Below are positions 16,787 to 27,500 of a stretch of 64,000 bases of DNA, piece after piece. Position 1 is the first letter of the stretch. Every line of letters starts with the position of its first letter. The position numbers and the translations under genes were made by a program. The DNA comes from Pagrus major (lineage: Eukaryota > Chordata > Actinopteri > Spariformes > Sparidae): the NCBI RefSeq assembly GCF_040436345.1, contig NC_133237.1:20961749-21025748 (forward strand), in the 5' to 3' direction. The notes beneath the pieces are model-generated. The model made no database searches. It was not told the DNA's origin and worked only from the letters and a program-made list of their open reading frames with translations.

Positions 16787-18751
16787 TAGAACGAGGAAAC
16801 ACTTGTTCATTCACCTCGTCTATGTGAGCCCGTGCAGTGTGAAGAATGTAGACTACAAATTAGGGCCACAGCACGTTCCTTTATTTATAGCCTTTTTGAA
16901 CACATTGTACATCTCATAAAAGTTAAAAAAAGAAAATACAGCTTTTCTAATTGGAAGTATATTTATATAAAAAATAGCGGTCACTTGCGAGACACTGTCA
17001 CATCAGTCGACAGCACTCAGGCATAACTGCAATTTCTTGTATGTTTTTTTTCCCTTTTTTAAGGCCGTAAAAACCAATCCTGAGCCTTTGATGAAAATGT
17101 AAATGGATTATTCGTTATAGCTTAGAGGGATGTACATTCTTTGTTGTTCTTATTACATGTTCAAGTCCATCTTGATGTCATATTCTTTTTAGAAAACTGT
17201 ACATAAAAGAACCACATCATTGAAAGCATGGATGGTTATTCATGACCTTCAGCTGTTATGGGGATTGTCCCACTTTTCCCTCTCCTTTGTTAATCATCCT
17301 TTGTACCGTTTCTTCACTCAGTATTGCTGCCAAGTGATTAAATGTTCATGACAGTAATTTTTCATACAGAATTTCTCCAACAAAAAGCGCTCAATTCATC
17401 TTTTTCAAGTGTTAACAATAAGAGATTTTGCAGGATCATTAGCTGCAGAGATAGGGACCACTGCCCAGGTACATCTGTCTTCTGCTGTCGTCTTACACAC
17501 TTTATTTTCATTTTACATGGGCAAAATTAAACAGGACACATATTCAACAATATTCTCCTTTACATAGGTTGACATCTCACTTTGGATGGTGGTATCCAGT
17601 AGATGGCTTTTATAAAAGAACTATCAACAGAAAATACTTGAAGCAACAAGACGATTTTTCCCTGTGATTAAAGCATCGACAGTAAAGCAACTCTTTGTTA
17701 TTGGGCAGATGTGCCATATGTATGATAGATTTTACTGGAAACAAAACTGTCAAAGGCATCACAAAAATTTGCTTTATATCATACACTTAAAAATCAAAAG
17801 TATAAAAACACTCATTCAGTAGAGCGGCTGCAAATTGTGCGTGGCCACGTCCATTGTTCTCACCAGGAACCTGAGGCTGCTGGAGGATACAGTGACAGAA
17901 CGTTTTCAGCGTTTCCAAGGCACAAAAGGAGGAATCAGTATGTGCTCTCAGCCAAACTCAGAACATCCGCCCATTAAAACTACTGATACTTTAATTTAAA
18001 AACTGTAAACTACAATCATCACAATCAACACTTTGTATTTAACATCACCTGCGAAATAAACACGACATGTATAACTGCTTGTTTTAAACATTTAACATAG
18101 TGTGGTGTAGCATAATTATTGACAATATAAACAATCATTCGTTAATAAAAGACCTTTCTGCTGTCTACATTGCACACCTGTCACCTGTGAGATTTCAGCA
18201 TTCTGTCACACTCAAGGTAAAAAAGGTTTGTTTCAATCAAACCTCAGTGGTAAAATGCTAAATCACCATGGAGCCATTGTAAGGAGAAATGAAATGATTC
18301 AGGAGTGGTATGGCTGACTCACAGTGTTCACTGAAGCTGAGACGAGTCCTTTGGATCAGCATTAGGCTGACGTGACAGAGGTAAAGCTCGAGACGAGGTC
18401 GATGGGTTGCTGAAGCAATACAATCAATGACCTCTATCTGTAAGAGGAGTCTTGACTTATCTCAAGGGCAACAGTTAATGCATACAGTGACCACAACTAC
18501 TACACTATCTAGTCTACCGGATGGATTTCCCCTTGGCGGAACAATAATAACACCTGCTCGATCTGATACAAATTTCCATCTCTGCCCGTACTGTGGGTTG
18601 AGGTAATCCATATGCAGCCAGGGAGTCACTGATGAGCTGAAGAGAGTGTAAATACTGTGGTGTGGCCTGAGGCTGATTGGAGTTTTTACTCCACCCTGAG
18701 AGGCCAGAGCAAGCCCAAAGTCTGAGAGTTCAGTCTCGAGGTTTCACTCGA
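16787..18751. other. Convergent 3'UTRs of psmc3ip and mlx
   Basis: About 2 kb without coding signal between the two stop codons. ATTAAA at 17337-17342 on the plus strand could end psmc3ip. TTTATT at 17501-17506 (AATAAA on the minus strand) could end mlx, giving mlx a 3'UTR of about 1.25 kb. Plus-strand AATAAA motifs also occur at 18055-18060 and near 18143, so overlapping transcripts are possible. Confidence 0.45.
17501..17506 (-). terminator. mlx: Candidate poly(A) signal for mlx
   Basis: TTTATT on the plus strand reads AATAAA on the minus strand, about 1.25 kb downstream of the mlx stop codon and clear of the likely end of psmc3ip. No cleavage-site evidence is available. Confidence 0.4.
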
Positions 18752-21700
18752 TCAATAAAGCTGACCATTGAGCTGCCGGAGCATCCCGACGACAAACTCC
18801 CTCAGCGTCTAGGAAAGAAAAGACGCACACAAAATATGATTTCAACATTAACAAAGCCACACTGATTTTAAACTGTGTCTGTTCTGCTGTTGATTGCTGT
18901 AACAAGTGAATTTACCCAGTAAGGGATCAATAAAGTCTTATTCACAGTGTGTCCAGAATATATCTTACCTGTGGCTTGCAGTGCTCCTCAATCCAGCTGA
19001 ACACGCAGGCGGAGAGTTCTTGAAAACTGCTCACTGAAACAGAAGTACTGAAGGACTGGAACAGGGTGTCCATGATGCTCTGAAAAACGTTGAACTTGAC
19101 CTGGTCGGACACCTGATCCCCTCCCTGCTGTGGGTGGTTCTGGTGGGCCTTCACTATGTGCTCATAGTTCCTATAAGGAAAAACAATCATATCTGTTTGT
19201 CTGATTTTTATAAAAATCCGCCTCAGTGCAGAACAAGTTGGGAGTTCTTAGTGGGAATGTGGAGTTAACTAAAGTAAATGAAGCTTGAAAAAGTTGGTGA
19301 ACCATTATCTCACGTTTTCATGATCTTCAGCGCCGTCACTTCTTTCCTTAGTACCGAAACTTCCTCCTCTTGCTTCTTCTTTTCCTTGTGAAGAAAATGG
19401 ATGTAGTCTATCGCTGCAAAAAAATAAAACACAGAAATGCATCAGTCAGGGATTTCTTCACTCAACAGAGATTTAGGTCTCCATTTTCCATGAGGCGTCG
19501 TCCCCCGTCAAGCATCTCTGCTGCCACTTCCTCCTTCTTCTCCTCATTGTAGAGATCTCTGTGCTGCGTGACATCCATCTTTCTATTGCCTCAGGTGATC
19601 AGATCTTTTCCATTACTATCTTTTTTACTTGCTTTGTGCAATGAGAATACATGAGACTGGATCTGTACTTTGAGGTGTGCAGATTATGAACAGTGTTCAT
19701 CCAATTTAAAACTGTTAATTTGGACAGAAAACTTTTAACTTTTTATGGTAAGTAAAATGATGTATTCAATACGATTCCAAATACATACTGTTCATTAGTT
19801 TCTTGGGTGACCTATAAGGGTTTTTCCAAGAAAAAAAAATAAAAATCACATCTTACTTTTCTGCAGTACCGTAGCCTTGCTTATCTTCTGTGCTCCCACT
19901 GCAAATTCAGACTGCTGCTGGCAGGTCGGTACTATGGACTGGAGATCATCATAACCTTTCTAAAGTAATTAAAAATAAAAAGAAGAAGTCAGTAATAACT
20001 ACTGGGCAAGTGAACATCGTGAACAAATATACAACTTTTCAAATGGTGTGTGTACTGTATCTATAGGAAGTCACAAAGACGTTACCTTGATAGCGTCCCT
20101 ACGCTTCTGCTCCGCCTGTGTGTGCGCTTGTCTCCGTCGATCTTTATACGAGTCCTTATATGACGCCTCGTGTCTGTAGTCGCTGTCTTCATCGTCTGTT
20201 CAAGAACATATTAACACAGATTAGTACATGCTTCAGACTCCTGACTGTGACAGAGAACACCAGCTGGCACACTTTAAGATGTACTGTTTTGTTATTAAAT
20301 AAACGCATGACATTATTTGACAGAGGCAACTCAAAAAAAAACAGCTGACAGCGTATGAAAAAAAGCTGTGATAAAGATGGAACACAGTTCTGCATACACG
20401 GTATATTTCTCAAACTTACAATTATACACTATATACTCCTCTGACTGGTTTTTGAAGCTCGCAGAAGCAGGAGGAGACAAAACCAGTTGCTCTCAGCTGT
20501 GAATTAGTAAGCTCCAGGTAAATGCGAGGTGCTGCTGAAGTTAAACTGATCAACTTAGAAAAAGGAAGCATGTAGGCTCACTTCAGGCACACTCAAACTG
20601 AGCCAAGGATGTCGTTAAAAAGCCTTTACTTGTTAGGGCATGTCATAGTTGGGGAGAAAGGAGACAAAACGCAGAAAGGTTTCGACCCGCACTGGGTCTT
20701 CCTCAGGGCATGACTGGGAAGAGGAATCAAACTGAGTAAACTGCTGCAGTTAGTCAGTGTGCCTGAAGTAAGCCAACCTGGTTTTTTAAAGCTCTCTAAA
20801 ATAATTAGCGTCACTTTATATCTTATTAAGAGTAACTACATATCCTGTGATACAAGTGGCAAGAAAGAATTTTTCTTTTATTAGAAGCAGTAAGCTAAAT
20901 GAAAGAAAGCAGGCTGTCTCAGTTTAACTATGAGCTTTTCGTTTACATAAAAAGTTATTAGACTAATAAGGTTTATTCTACAAACAATTTTTAAATATTT
21001 GACATAATTTAGACTCAATGTCTTTGCATTATGGGGAATGGGTCATTCAAAGTGAGGTACGGTCAACAAAGCAAACATTCACATCACAGTCTAAATGTAG
21101 CACAACTTTCAGCAATGTCAGACCCCTTCTATCACAAACATAATACCTGTATTTGGTACTGAAGAGGCACTTGTTGAGCCGATGCTGTTGGCCCTGGACA
21201 CAACTGTACCCTTTCTGGCACTATCAGGGAAGAAACCTGCGGAGTAAAACAGCTGACATCAGAGATCTTTTACTGCGAGAGCAGGAATAGATTTGACATG
21301 CTAATCTCAGAGACCATAAACACAAGGTCACCATCCTATAGCCTAAATATCAAATTATATGACAATCAACAAAATAGGAACTGACTGAATACTCACTGTG
21401 GTCAAAGCCACTGTCGCTGAAGGCACCGTCTGTCTGCTGAGCCATCACCAGACAAGAGAAAATGGAAAAGGGAGAAAATAGAGACTTAGAGGCTGAGGAG
21501 AAAATTGTGCTGCCCAAAATACATCAACAATAGACCAGCAGATAGGCTGCATGTTAGACTGTCTAAACCCCCTCTGAGCATTGCCCTGATTTTTCCAATT
21601 TAAGTATGCAGGAGGATAAACAGCTGCACCAAATTACCTCTTCACTCACAGATCTAGGGCACCACATCACAATGGTTTCTTTAATTTGTTGACCCCAAAA

Positions 21701-23182
21701 ATGAGTCCAGTTTTTTTTTTTTTTTTCAATGATTCCGGGGGCAGAACACCAGTAGTGCCGAGATAGAAAAGTGGCCGAAGGCATGTCGATGCTAGGGATA
21801 CCGATCCCTAGACCGGTATACCTTTCCCTAGACCGGTATACCGATCCCTAGACCGGTATACCGATCCCTAGACCGGTATACCGATCCCTAGACCGGTATA
21901 CCTTTCCCTAGACCGGTATACCTTTCCCTAGACCGGTATACCGATCCCGAGACCGGTATACCGATCCCGGGACCGGTATACCGATCCCTAGACCGGTATG
22001 CCGATCCTTGGAGTGGTATGCCGATCCTTGGAGTGGTATGCCGATCCTTGGAGTGGTATGCCGCTGGTACTCCACCGACACATGACTGTATGTGCCGCTT
22101 GAGACTGTCATGCCACTGAAAGACTGTTGGATGGGTACCGCCCCCTGATGAATTTTATATGAAGCAATGTATTAATGTGTTCTCCTAATAATTAAAACCT
22201 GTCAGGCGGCATGACAGCGGCATACCACTCCAAGGATCGGTGTATCAGCCTAGGGATCGGTATATGCCGCTGGGCAGCAATCGACATACCTTCAGCCACT
22301 TTTTGATCTTGGCTTCACCACAACATTGAAAAGGGTGTTCAATTTCAACACTGAGTCTTGCTAGATGTTTGACTCTCCTTAACAAATGTCTCTTTACCTA
22401 CAGCAAAATCATATTCAAGGAGGGTATCAAAGGCTGCCCCCTACAGAGGCTTATATTACAAATGCTTAGATCAACTATTTTATTCAGGAGTCCATGTCAT
22501 GAAGAAGATTGGGAAGTCTCTTTCCAAAGACATAACAAACGCATGTTTATTTACACGACTTGTTTCAGCCATTTCCATATTGATTGATAGATTATAGATA
22601 TTGATTAACTTATACCCCACCCCGCCCTAAGGAAAGCTTTGGTCAATAAGTAATTTTCTGGCGACAAAAAGACAGTTTAATGATGCTAAATGTGTGGTGG
22701 GGCTGCAAATAGCACTACATTTACAAGCTTCCTAATGGTAGATTTACTGAACCATTCTGTCAGCTTCTTCAATAAACCTGCACTTAGCTTTCACAAGGAT
22801 GTTTAAAGGAACTTATCAAGAAATGCAAAACGAGAAAAGTTATGTACAGATTTATTCCAGGCATAAACGAAGTATACACGAGGAACACGAGCTGCTCAGT
22901 GAGGACGTTTTGTTTACTTAACTAGCCAACGCTAGCTAACAGTTAGCTTCATGAGGTTAGCAAACGTCATCTAGCTCACGTTAGCCGTGAAGCTAACAAA
23001 GCCGTGCTTCCTCGCAACGCTTCCAAAACTTCCAACTTTTAGACAAAACAACGTTTGACACTTATCGCTGCGGACACGTGGCAAACGTGACAATCTATTC
23101 AAAGAAAAGTTGAGGTTAACTAACATCAGTTCGCGTTACTTACTCTCCAGTGGTCCTCTGGCGACGTAGTTGGGTCCGTCAT
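18752..23182 (-). CDS. mlx: MAX-like protein X, complete, 8 coding exons
   Basis: MLX is a bHLH-Zip factor that pairs with MondoA, ChREBP and Mxd proteins to bind CACGTG and carbohydrate-response elements. Minus-strand exons: 23144-23182, 21397-21433, 21147-21236, 20086-20195, 19857-19959, 19314-19413, 18969-19170, 18752-18808. They join in phase to 245 residues (the short human isoform is 244). The start MTDPTTSPEDHW matches human MTEPGASPEDPW. Then come SRANSIGSTSASSVPNTD, the basic region and helix 1 (AHTQAEQKRRDAIKKGYDDL), helix 2 (ATVLQKTIDYIHFLHKEKK), a zipper, and the dimerisation/cytoplasmic-localisation tail (SFQELSACVFSWIEEHCKPQ, ending LRQLNGQLY). I see no exon for the longer human N-terminal isoform. 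Intron 1 contains a foldback satellite element. Divergent from fmnl1. Confidence 0.96.
20575..20774. repeat. Foldback repeat in mlx intron 3
   Basis: The left arm GGCTCACTTCAGGCACAC (20575-20592) and the right arm GTGTGCCTGAAGTAAGCC (20757-20774) are 18-bp inverted copies with one mismatch. The 160-bp interior includes TTTCGACCCGCACTGGGTCT. This is the shape of a small non-autonomous element. No flanking duplication was identified. Confidence 0.55.
21766..22300. mobile_element. Foldback (MITE-like) element enclosing a 20-bp satellite, mlx intron 1
   Basis: The left arm AAAAGTGGCCGAAGGCATGT (from about 21766), continuing CGATG, is matched in inverted orientation at the right by ACATACCTTCAGCCACTTTT (about 22284-22303), with a few substitutions. 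The similarity may extend outward (GCCGAGAT against GCCAAGAT). Inside the left arm is a 13-copy tandem array. Inside the right arm are only two or three decayed inverted copies of the same unit (22209-22270). No transposase frame is present. No target-site duplication could be fixed. Confidence 0.65.
21801..22060. repeat. 13 copies of a 20-bp palindrome-rich tandem unit
   Basis: The unit CCGATCCCTAGACCGGTATA repeats at exactly 20 bp with no indels. There are three variant classes: CCGATCCCTAG, CCTTTCCCTAG (copies 2, 6 and 7) and CCGATCCTTGGAGTGGTATG (copies 11-13). Each unit has the palindrome ACCGGT, and most unit junctions form GGTATACC, also a palindrome. Copies are contiguous, so there are no spacers. 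Confidence 0.95.
23075..23080. promoter_or_regulatory. mlx: CACGTG E-box in mlx intron 1
   Basis: A perfect CACGTG lies about 65 bases downstream of mlx exon 1, in the stretch ACACGTGGCAAACGTGACA. MLX heterodimers bind this hexamer, so feedback control is possible but not shown. The second ACGTGA nearby does not make a proper two-E-box carbohydrate-response element. Confidence 0.35.
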
Positions 23183-24542
23183 TTTGGAATACAAAGTAAC
23201 TACTACCGCTGATGCGTTCGCGTGCTCCACGTAAAGTCTCCTTCTTCTCCGACAATTAGGGAAAACCGAACTCCGTCTTTTCAAATGCACGAATAAAAAG
23301 CAACGAGGACTTCTCTTTTCTTGGCGATAAAAGCTTCAATAATTAATGACACTTTTAATTTATCACTTGCGTCATGGGCGAGCTTCATAATCAGCTCCCC
23401 CAAAGGAACTAACGTTACTATAAAAGCACGTATGCATCAACTGATGATGAATGTTAGTATGAATTACTATAAATCTAATCCTTTTTAATTAGTCGCTCAT
23501 AGATGCCCACTGCATTCATTTCAAATATACTAAATGCTACTTGAATCTTAAATGAAGCTAAGTGTTGTGAAGTCAAAGATTAGAAGTGTAATATCCGAGG
23601 AGACCTCGAATGCAGCGACCCTACATGCAGTAGCTAGTTTAAAACACAGAGGGGCGCTGTTGGACAATCCTCCCTGCCTCGTCACTGAGGACTTGCCCTG
23701 CTTCTCTCACCTGTACTGCCACATTAATCTGGCCTCATGTTGAGGGACATGCCCAAAACAAATGTCAGCCCAGGGCCATGCAGGAGAATGAATGGCTCTA
23801 GTGTTGTGAAACTGGACTCATGGTAATGTTGGAGAAAGTTTCCTTTGTTTTTGTTGGTTCATTTGACACCTGTACCTGCTTGGTTAGCATGCTTCCTCAA
23901 CCTGTGACACTTTCTCTTTTCTTTAATTCCCCTGACACCTTATCTTACTCATCATTCACCTACTCATTGCATGCATGGTACGCCTAACGGTTACCATGTT
24001 TATCTTCCACTCTGTCCTCCACCCCAGGTTCTGTTGCTATCGTGCACAGGAAGTTGCTCTTCTGCTTTTGTGTTTCTGTGGTTTCTGTCTGTACAGAGTG
24101 TTACACTCCCCTCTCCTTCCTCTCACACGCAGCCCTCTGTACTCACTCACCAGAGGAGCTTTCGGTCAACAAGTGTAGAGACTAGTGAGTGACACTCAAG
24201 TGGCATTTAAGTGGGTCTTTTCAACAGGCCCCCACGAGGCTTGTAACCTTAATTCTCAAAGGTTAGTTTGGAATGAGAAGGACAGGTTCATGAGAGGACA
24301 GACATGAGGAAGAACTACCTTTTTTCGTCATCCATCCTGTCCTCAGGACCCAGGCGGATTCACTAGACCGGAGGCTTGATGTTTCTGTCCTTGAACGCTC
24401 AAAGACTCGGTTTGTTTCAGGCCTTCTTGCTCTAGTCACCCGGAGTTATCCCTTTTTGTCACTCTGTTTTGGAATACACTGATTTCTCAGGAGAAAGTGT
24501 TTGTGTAAAGCTTTCCTCCTGGATTACTTGTGGAGATTAGTG
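23183..24542. other. Divergent intergenic region between mlx and fmnl1
   Basis: About 1.36 kb between start codons, holding the putative promoters and 5'UTRs of both genes. I see no open frame of note, TATA box or repeat that I can support. An fmnl1 5'UTR may lie just before 24543. Confidence 0.45.
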
Positions 24543-27500
24543 ATGGGGAATGCGGCTGCTGGGGTCATGGAGCAGGAGCCGACTGAGGGCCGAGAGGCCA
24601 GGAACTCAGTCGGAGCCGCTTCTGGAATGAGCAACCCCACTCCAACCGTTCAGAAGAAGCAGCCGGCTCCCCCCAAGCTGCCCATGCCGCCAGAGGAGGA
24701 GCTGGAGGAGCGCTTCAACCTGGTGCTGGTGAGTGGCTGCACAGGAGACAACACATGAAAACAAAGATTGTGTGCCTGGTTTGTGGTCGAGGCCATGGGA
24801 TAATTATGCAGGTACACAGAAAGCAGAGGCACAAAACAAAACAAACCACATCCAATTTTCAGCTGCACACTTGCACTCTGTGATTGATTTATGCTGCCAA
24901 AATACAGTTTGAAGTAAACACAGGCTGCAGATGATGCCAGCATTTTTAGCTTTTGTAGTTGTCCCATTGTCACAATCTGTTAGAATATCTGAGGTGGGTA
25001 CAAACCTTCCAAAATATCTGCCGAGCAAAGAGACATTTGACATATTATCTTGTTTAAATGTTATCAGTAACTGCTCCATTCAAATATGGGCTCTGACAAT
25101 AGAAACAGTGTTATCAACAAGTTACCAGACCCATCAACATACTCCCTTCATTCACTATTATATTTGAAAATGTCAGATGAGGAATATGGTGATAAGTGCA
25201 CGCTCGGGTAGCTGCTGGCCTCCAAGGGGAAGTTGAGCAACACATTTAAATGAGTGAGACCATAAGACCGGAAAACGACTGTTTCACCATTCTTTCAACA
25301 GTCATGAAAACAAGTCGGAAAACCTCCTGATGAGCAAGAATCACACATCAGAACAAATTGTTTAGTATCAGGGATGCAGTAGCACTTAAATCTTTGATTA
25401 TGGTTGCTATGTGTTTGTCGATGAAAACAATAAAAAACACACACAAAATCACCATAAAGGAATTCCCCTAAAATTAATGACCTCATTTGACTCAATAAGA
25501 CAAACACAACTACTGAAGTCACGCTGTCACTCTGCAGCCTGCAGCTGCTCCATTAACATCAGTAATCAGACGTTGACAACCTCAACACACCTAAATGGGC
25601 TTCATTTACCGTGTCATTACAGCTCTGGTCTCTGCTCAGCAGTGAAAAACATCAAATCTTTCTCCTCTCTAAGTTTTTATGATGCAACAGGGGATGTGTG
25701 TCATCATTAAATGGGAAAGAGCTCGGTTTTGTTCTTGGGTTAAACAGCATGAAGTGTCCAGGTTCTCTGCAGATCTCCTCTCTTTAACTTTAAACCAGAC
25801 GATCAACAGCAGATGTTGAAAATAATGTTAGATATCCACTTTATTTTTTATCAGTGCAGGATGGAGGGAAGCTGTTGACAGTTTTGGCGTTTGTTTAAAA
25901 AAAAAAAATAGCAAAAAAGTTTATAAGGTTTTTCATTATTATCTGATAATGCTTTACAATTACCCACTGATGGAATGTAACTAAGTACATTTACTCAAGT
26001 ACTGTAATTAAGTACAGTTTTGAGCTACTTGTACTTTACTTGAGTATTTCAATTCTCTGCTACTTTATACTTCCACTCCAGGGAGGGAAGTACTTTACTT
26101 TCTACTTCGCTACATTTATTTGATAGCTTTAGTAATTAGTTACTTTGCAGATTACAGGCTGCATCAGAGCCAAAGTAGCGCATTTTTAATTAAATAATTT
26201 TATTGCAAAACTTTTACGTATTTAAGTTAATTTAATATCAGACACTTTAAGACTTTTACTCTGGTACTATTCGCTTTATTCCAGGGTAACGTTTGAACAC
26301 AATATACTTTACTTTTACTGAAGTATGACTTTGGGGTACAACATTTCAATTACTTAAAAAAAGAGCTAACCTGAAATGCCAACATTAGTCCAAATATTAT
26401 GATGAAACTTATCTCAACATTATTGTGGATTTTTAAAGCCTTATGAGTTAGAGTCATGATCCCAGTGGAGTTGGCAAACACTTAAAATATGTTAACATTC
26501 ATGTGCAATTATTTCACATAAGTTGTCAAATGTTGTCATACCAGAATGTAGCGAGGCTTTAGGATTAACTGTTTCATCAACTGAACAAAGGTGGCCTGTG
26601 CCATTTCGAGCCCACAACGCCCTCTCAGACACGATATGAAAAGTATGACCTCACTTCCTCTTTGCGAAGTCAACGCTAGAAGGAAATGAGACATGCACAT
26701 CCTTCTTTATTTCTATATGCTTTCTATTTGTGCTCACAGTGTGTCATGTCAGTTCATGTGAGTGAACGTGAACACAGATGTTTGAGCGGCTCGTTCTTCA
26801 GTTTTTTGGTGTTGTACCCTACAAACCCACAACGGGACACCGCCCTTGCCCCACCATGGTTGAAGCTCAGACTCTCCGGAAGCAAAACAACGGTCATTTC
26901 CGTTTCTGCTTCTCTTTTTTTCTTTGAAGCTGTGAAAAGGAGCGGCTGAAAGGATTAGTATTGCCAGTAAATCATCATCAGGTGTTTGGAGTCTTAAATC
27001 AGGCGCGTACCCAGTGACATGGCTGGTGTAGCATGCAGCAAGCAAAAGTTGTATAAAAGCATCAACTTAGAATAAAGAATAGGAAAAAAGTCATGTAAGT
27101 CATTGCTCAATCAGTGCCCAAAGAAAGAGTTGAACTCTGTAATTAAAGGCTTTTTATTTGTGACAGTGATTGAGGACCATTCTTGCCCCAAAAGTATAAC
27201 ATCCTTTAATAACTTTTATGTCTTTTTATTCCCACACACAAACTCCCCAATTAGGTTCTGAATCATTCATAAGACTTAATTAGGCGTCATGTAACTGTTC
27301 AGTTCTGAGGCTATTTGAATAAAGGAACCTTTATATATCAGGAGTCGTTTCACTGTCAGGTGGAGGCGATAACTCAGAGTGAAACTGCACTTTTTGGAAA
27401 TGTATGTCAGCTCCTTAAATAGTTGAGTCAACCTGCGCCAGAGACATGTAGAGTTTGTGATCTGTGTAAAATCCTCCATACAGCTCGACATATTGTGTAC

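Noticed and set aside
21801-22060. CRISPR-like regular repeat
   Set aside because: Copies are contiguous with no unique spacers, inside an intron of a vertebrate gene.
21908-22111. Minus-strand ORF of repeated residues in the 20-bp satellite
   Set aside because: It follows only from the satellite period; there is no homology or start context.
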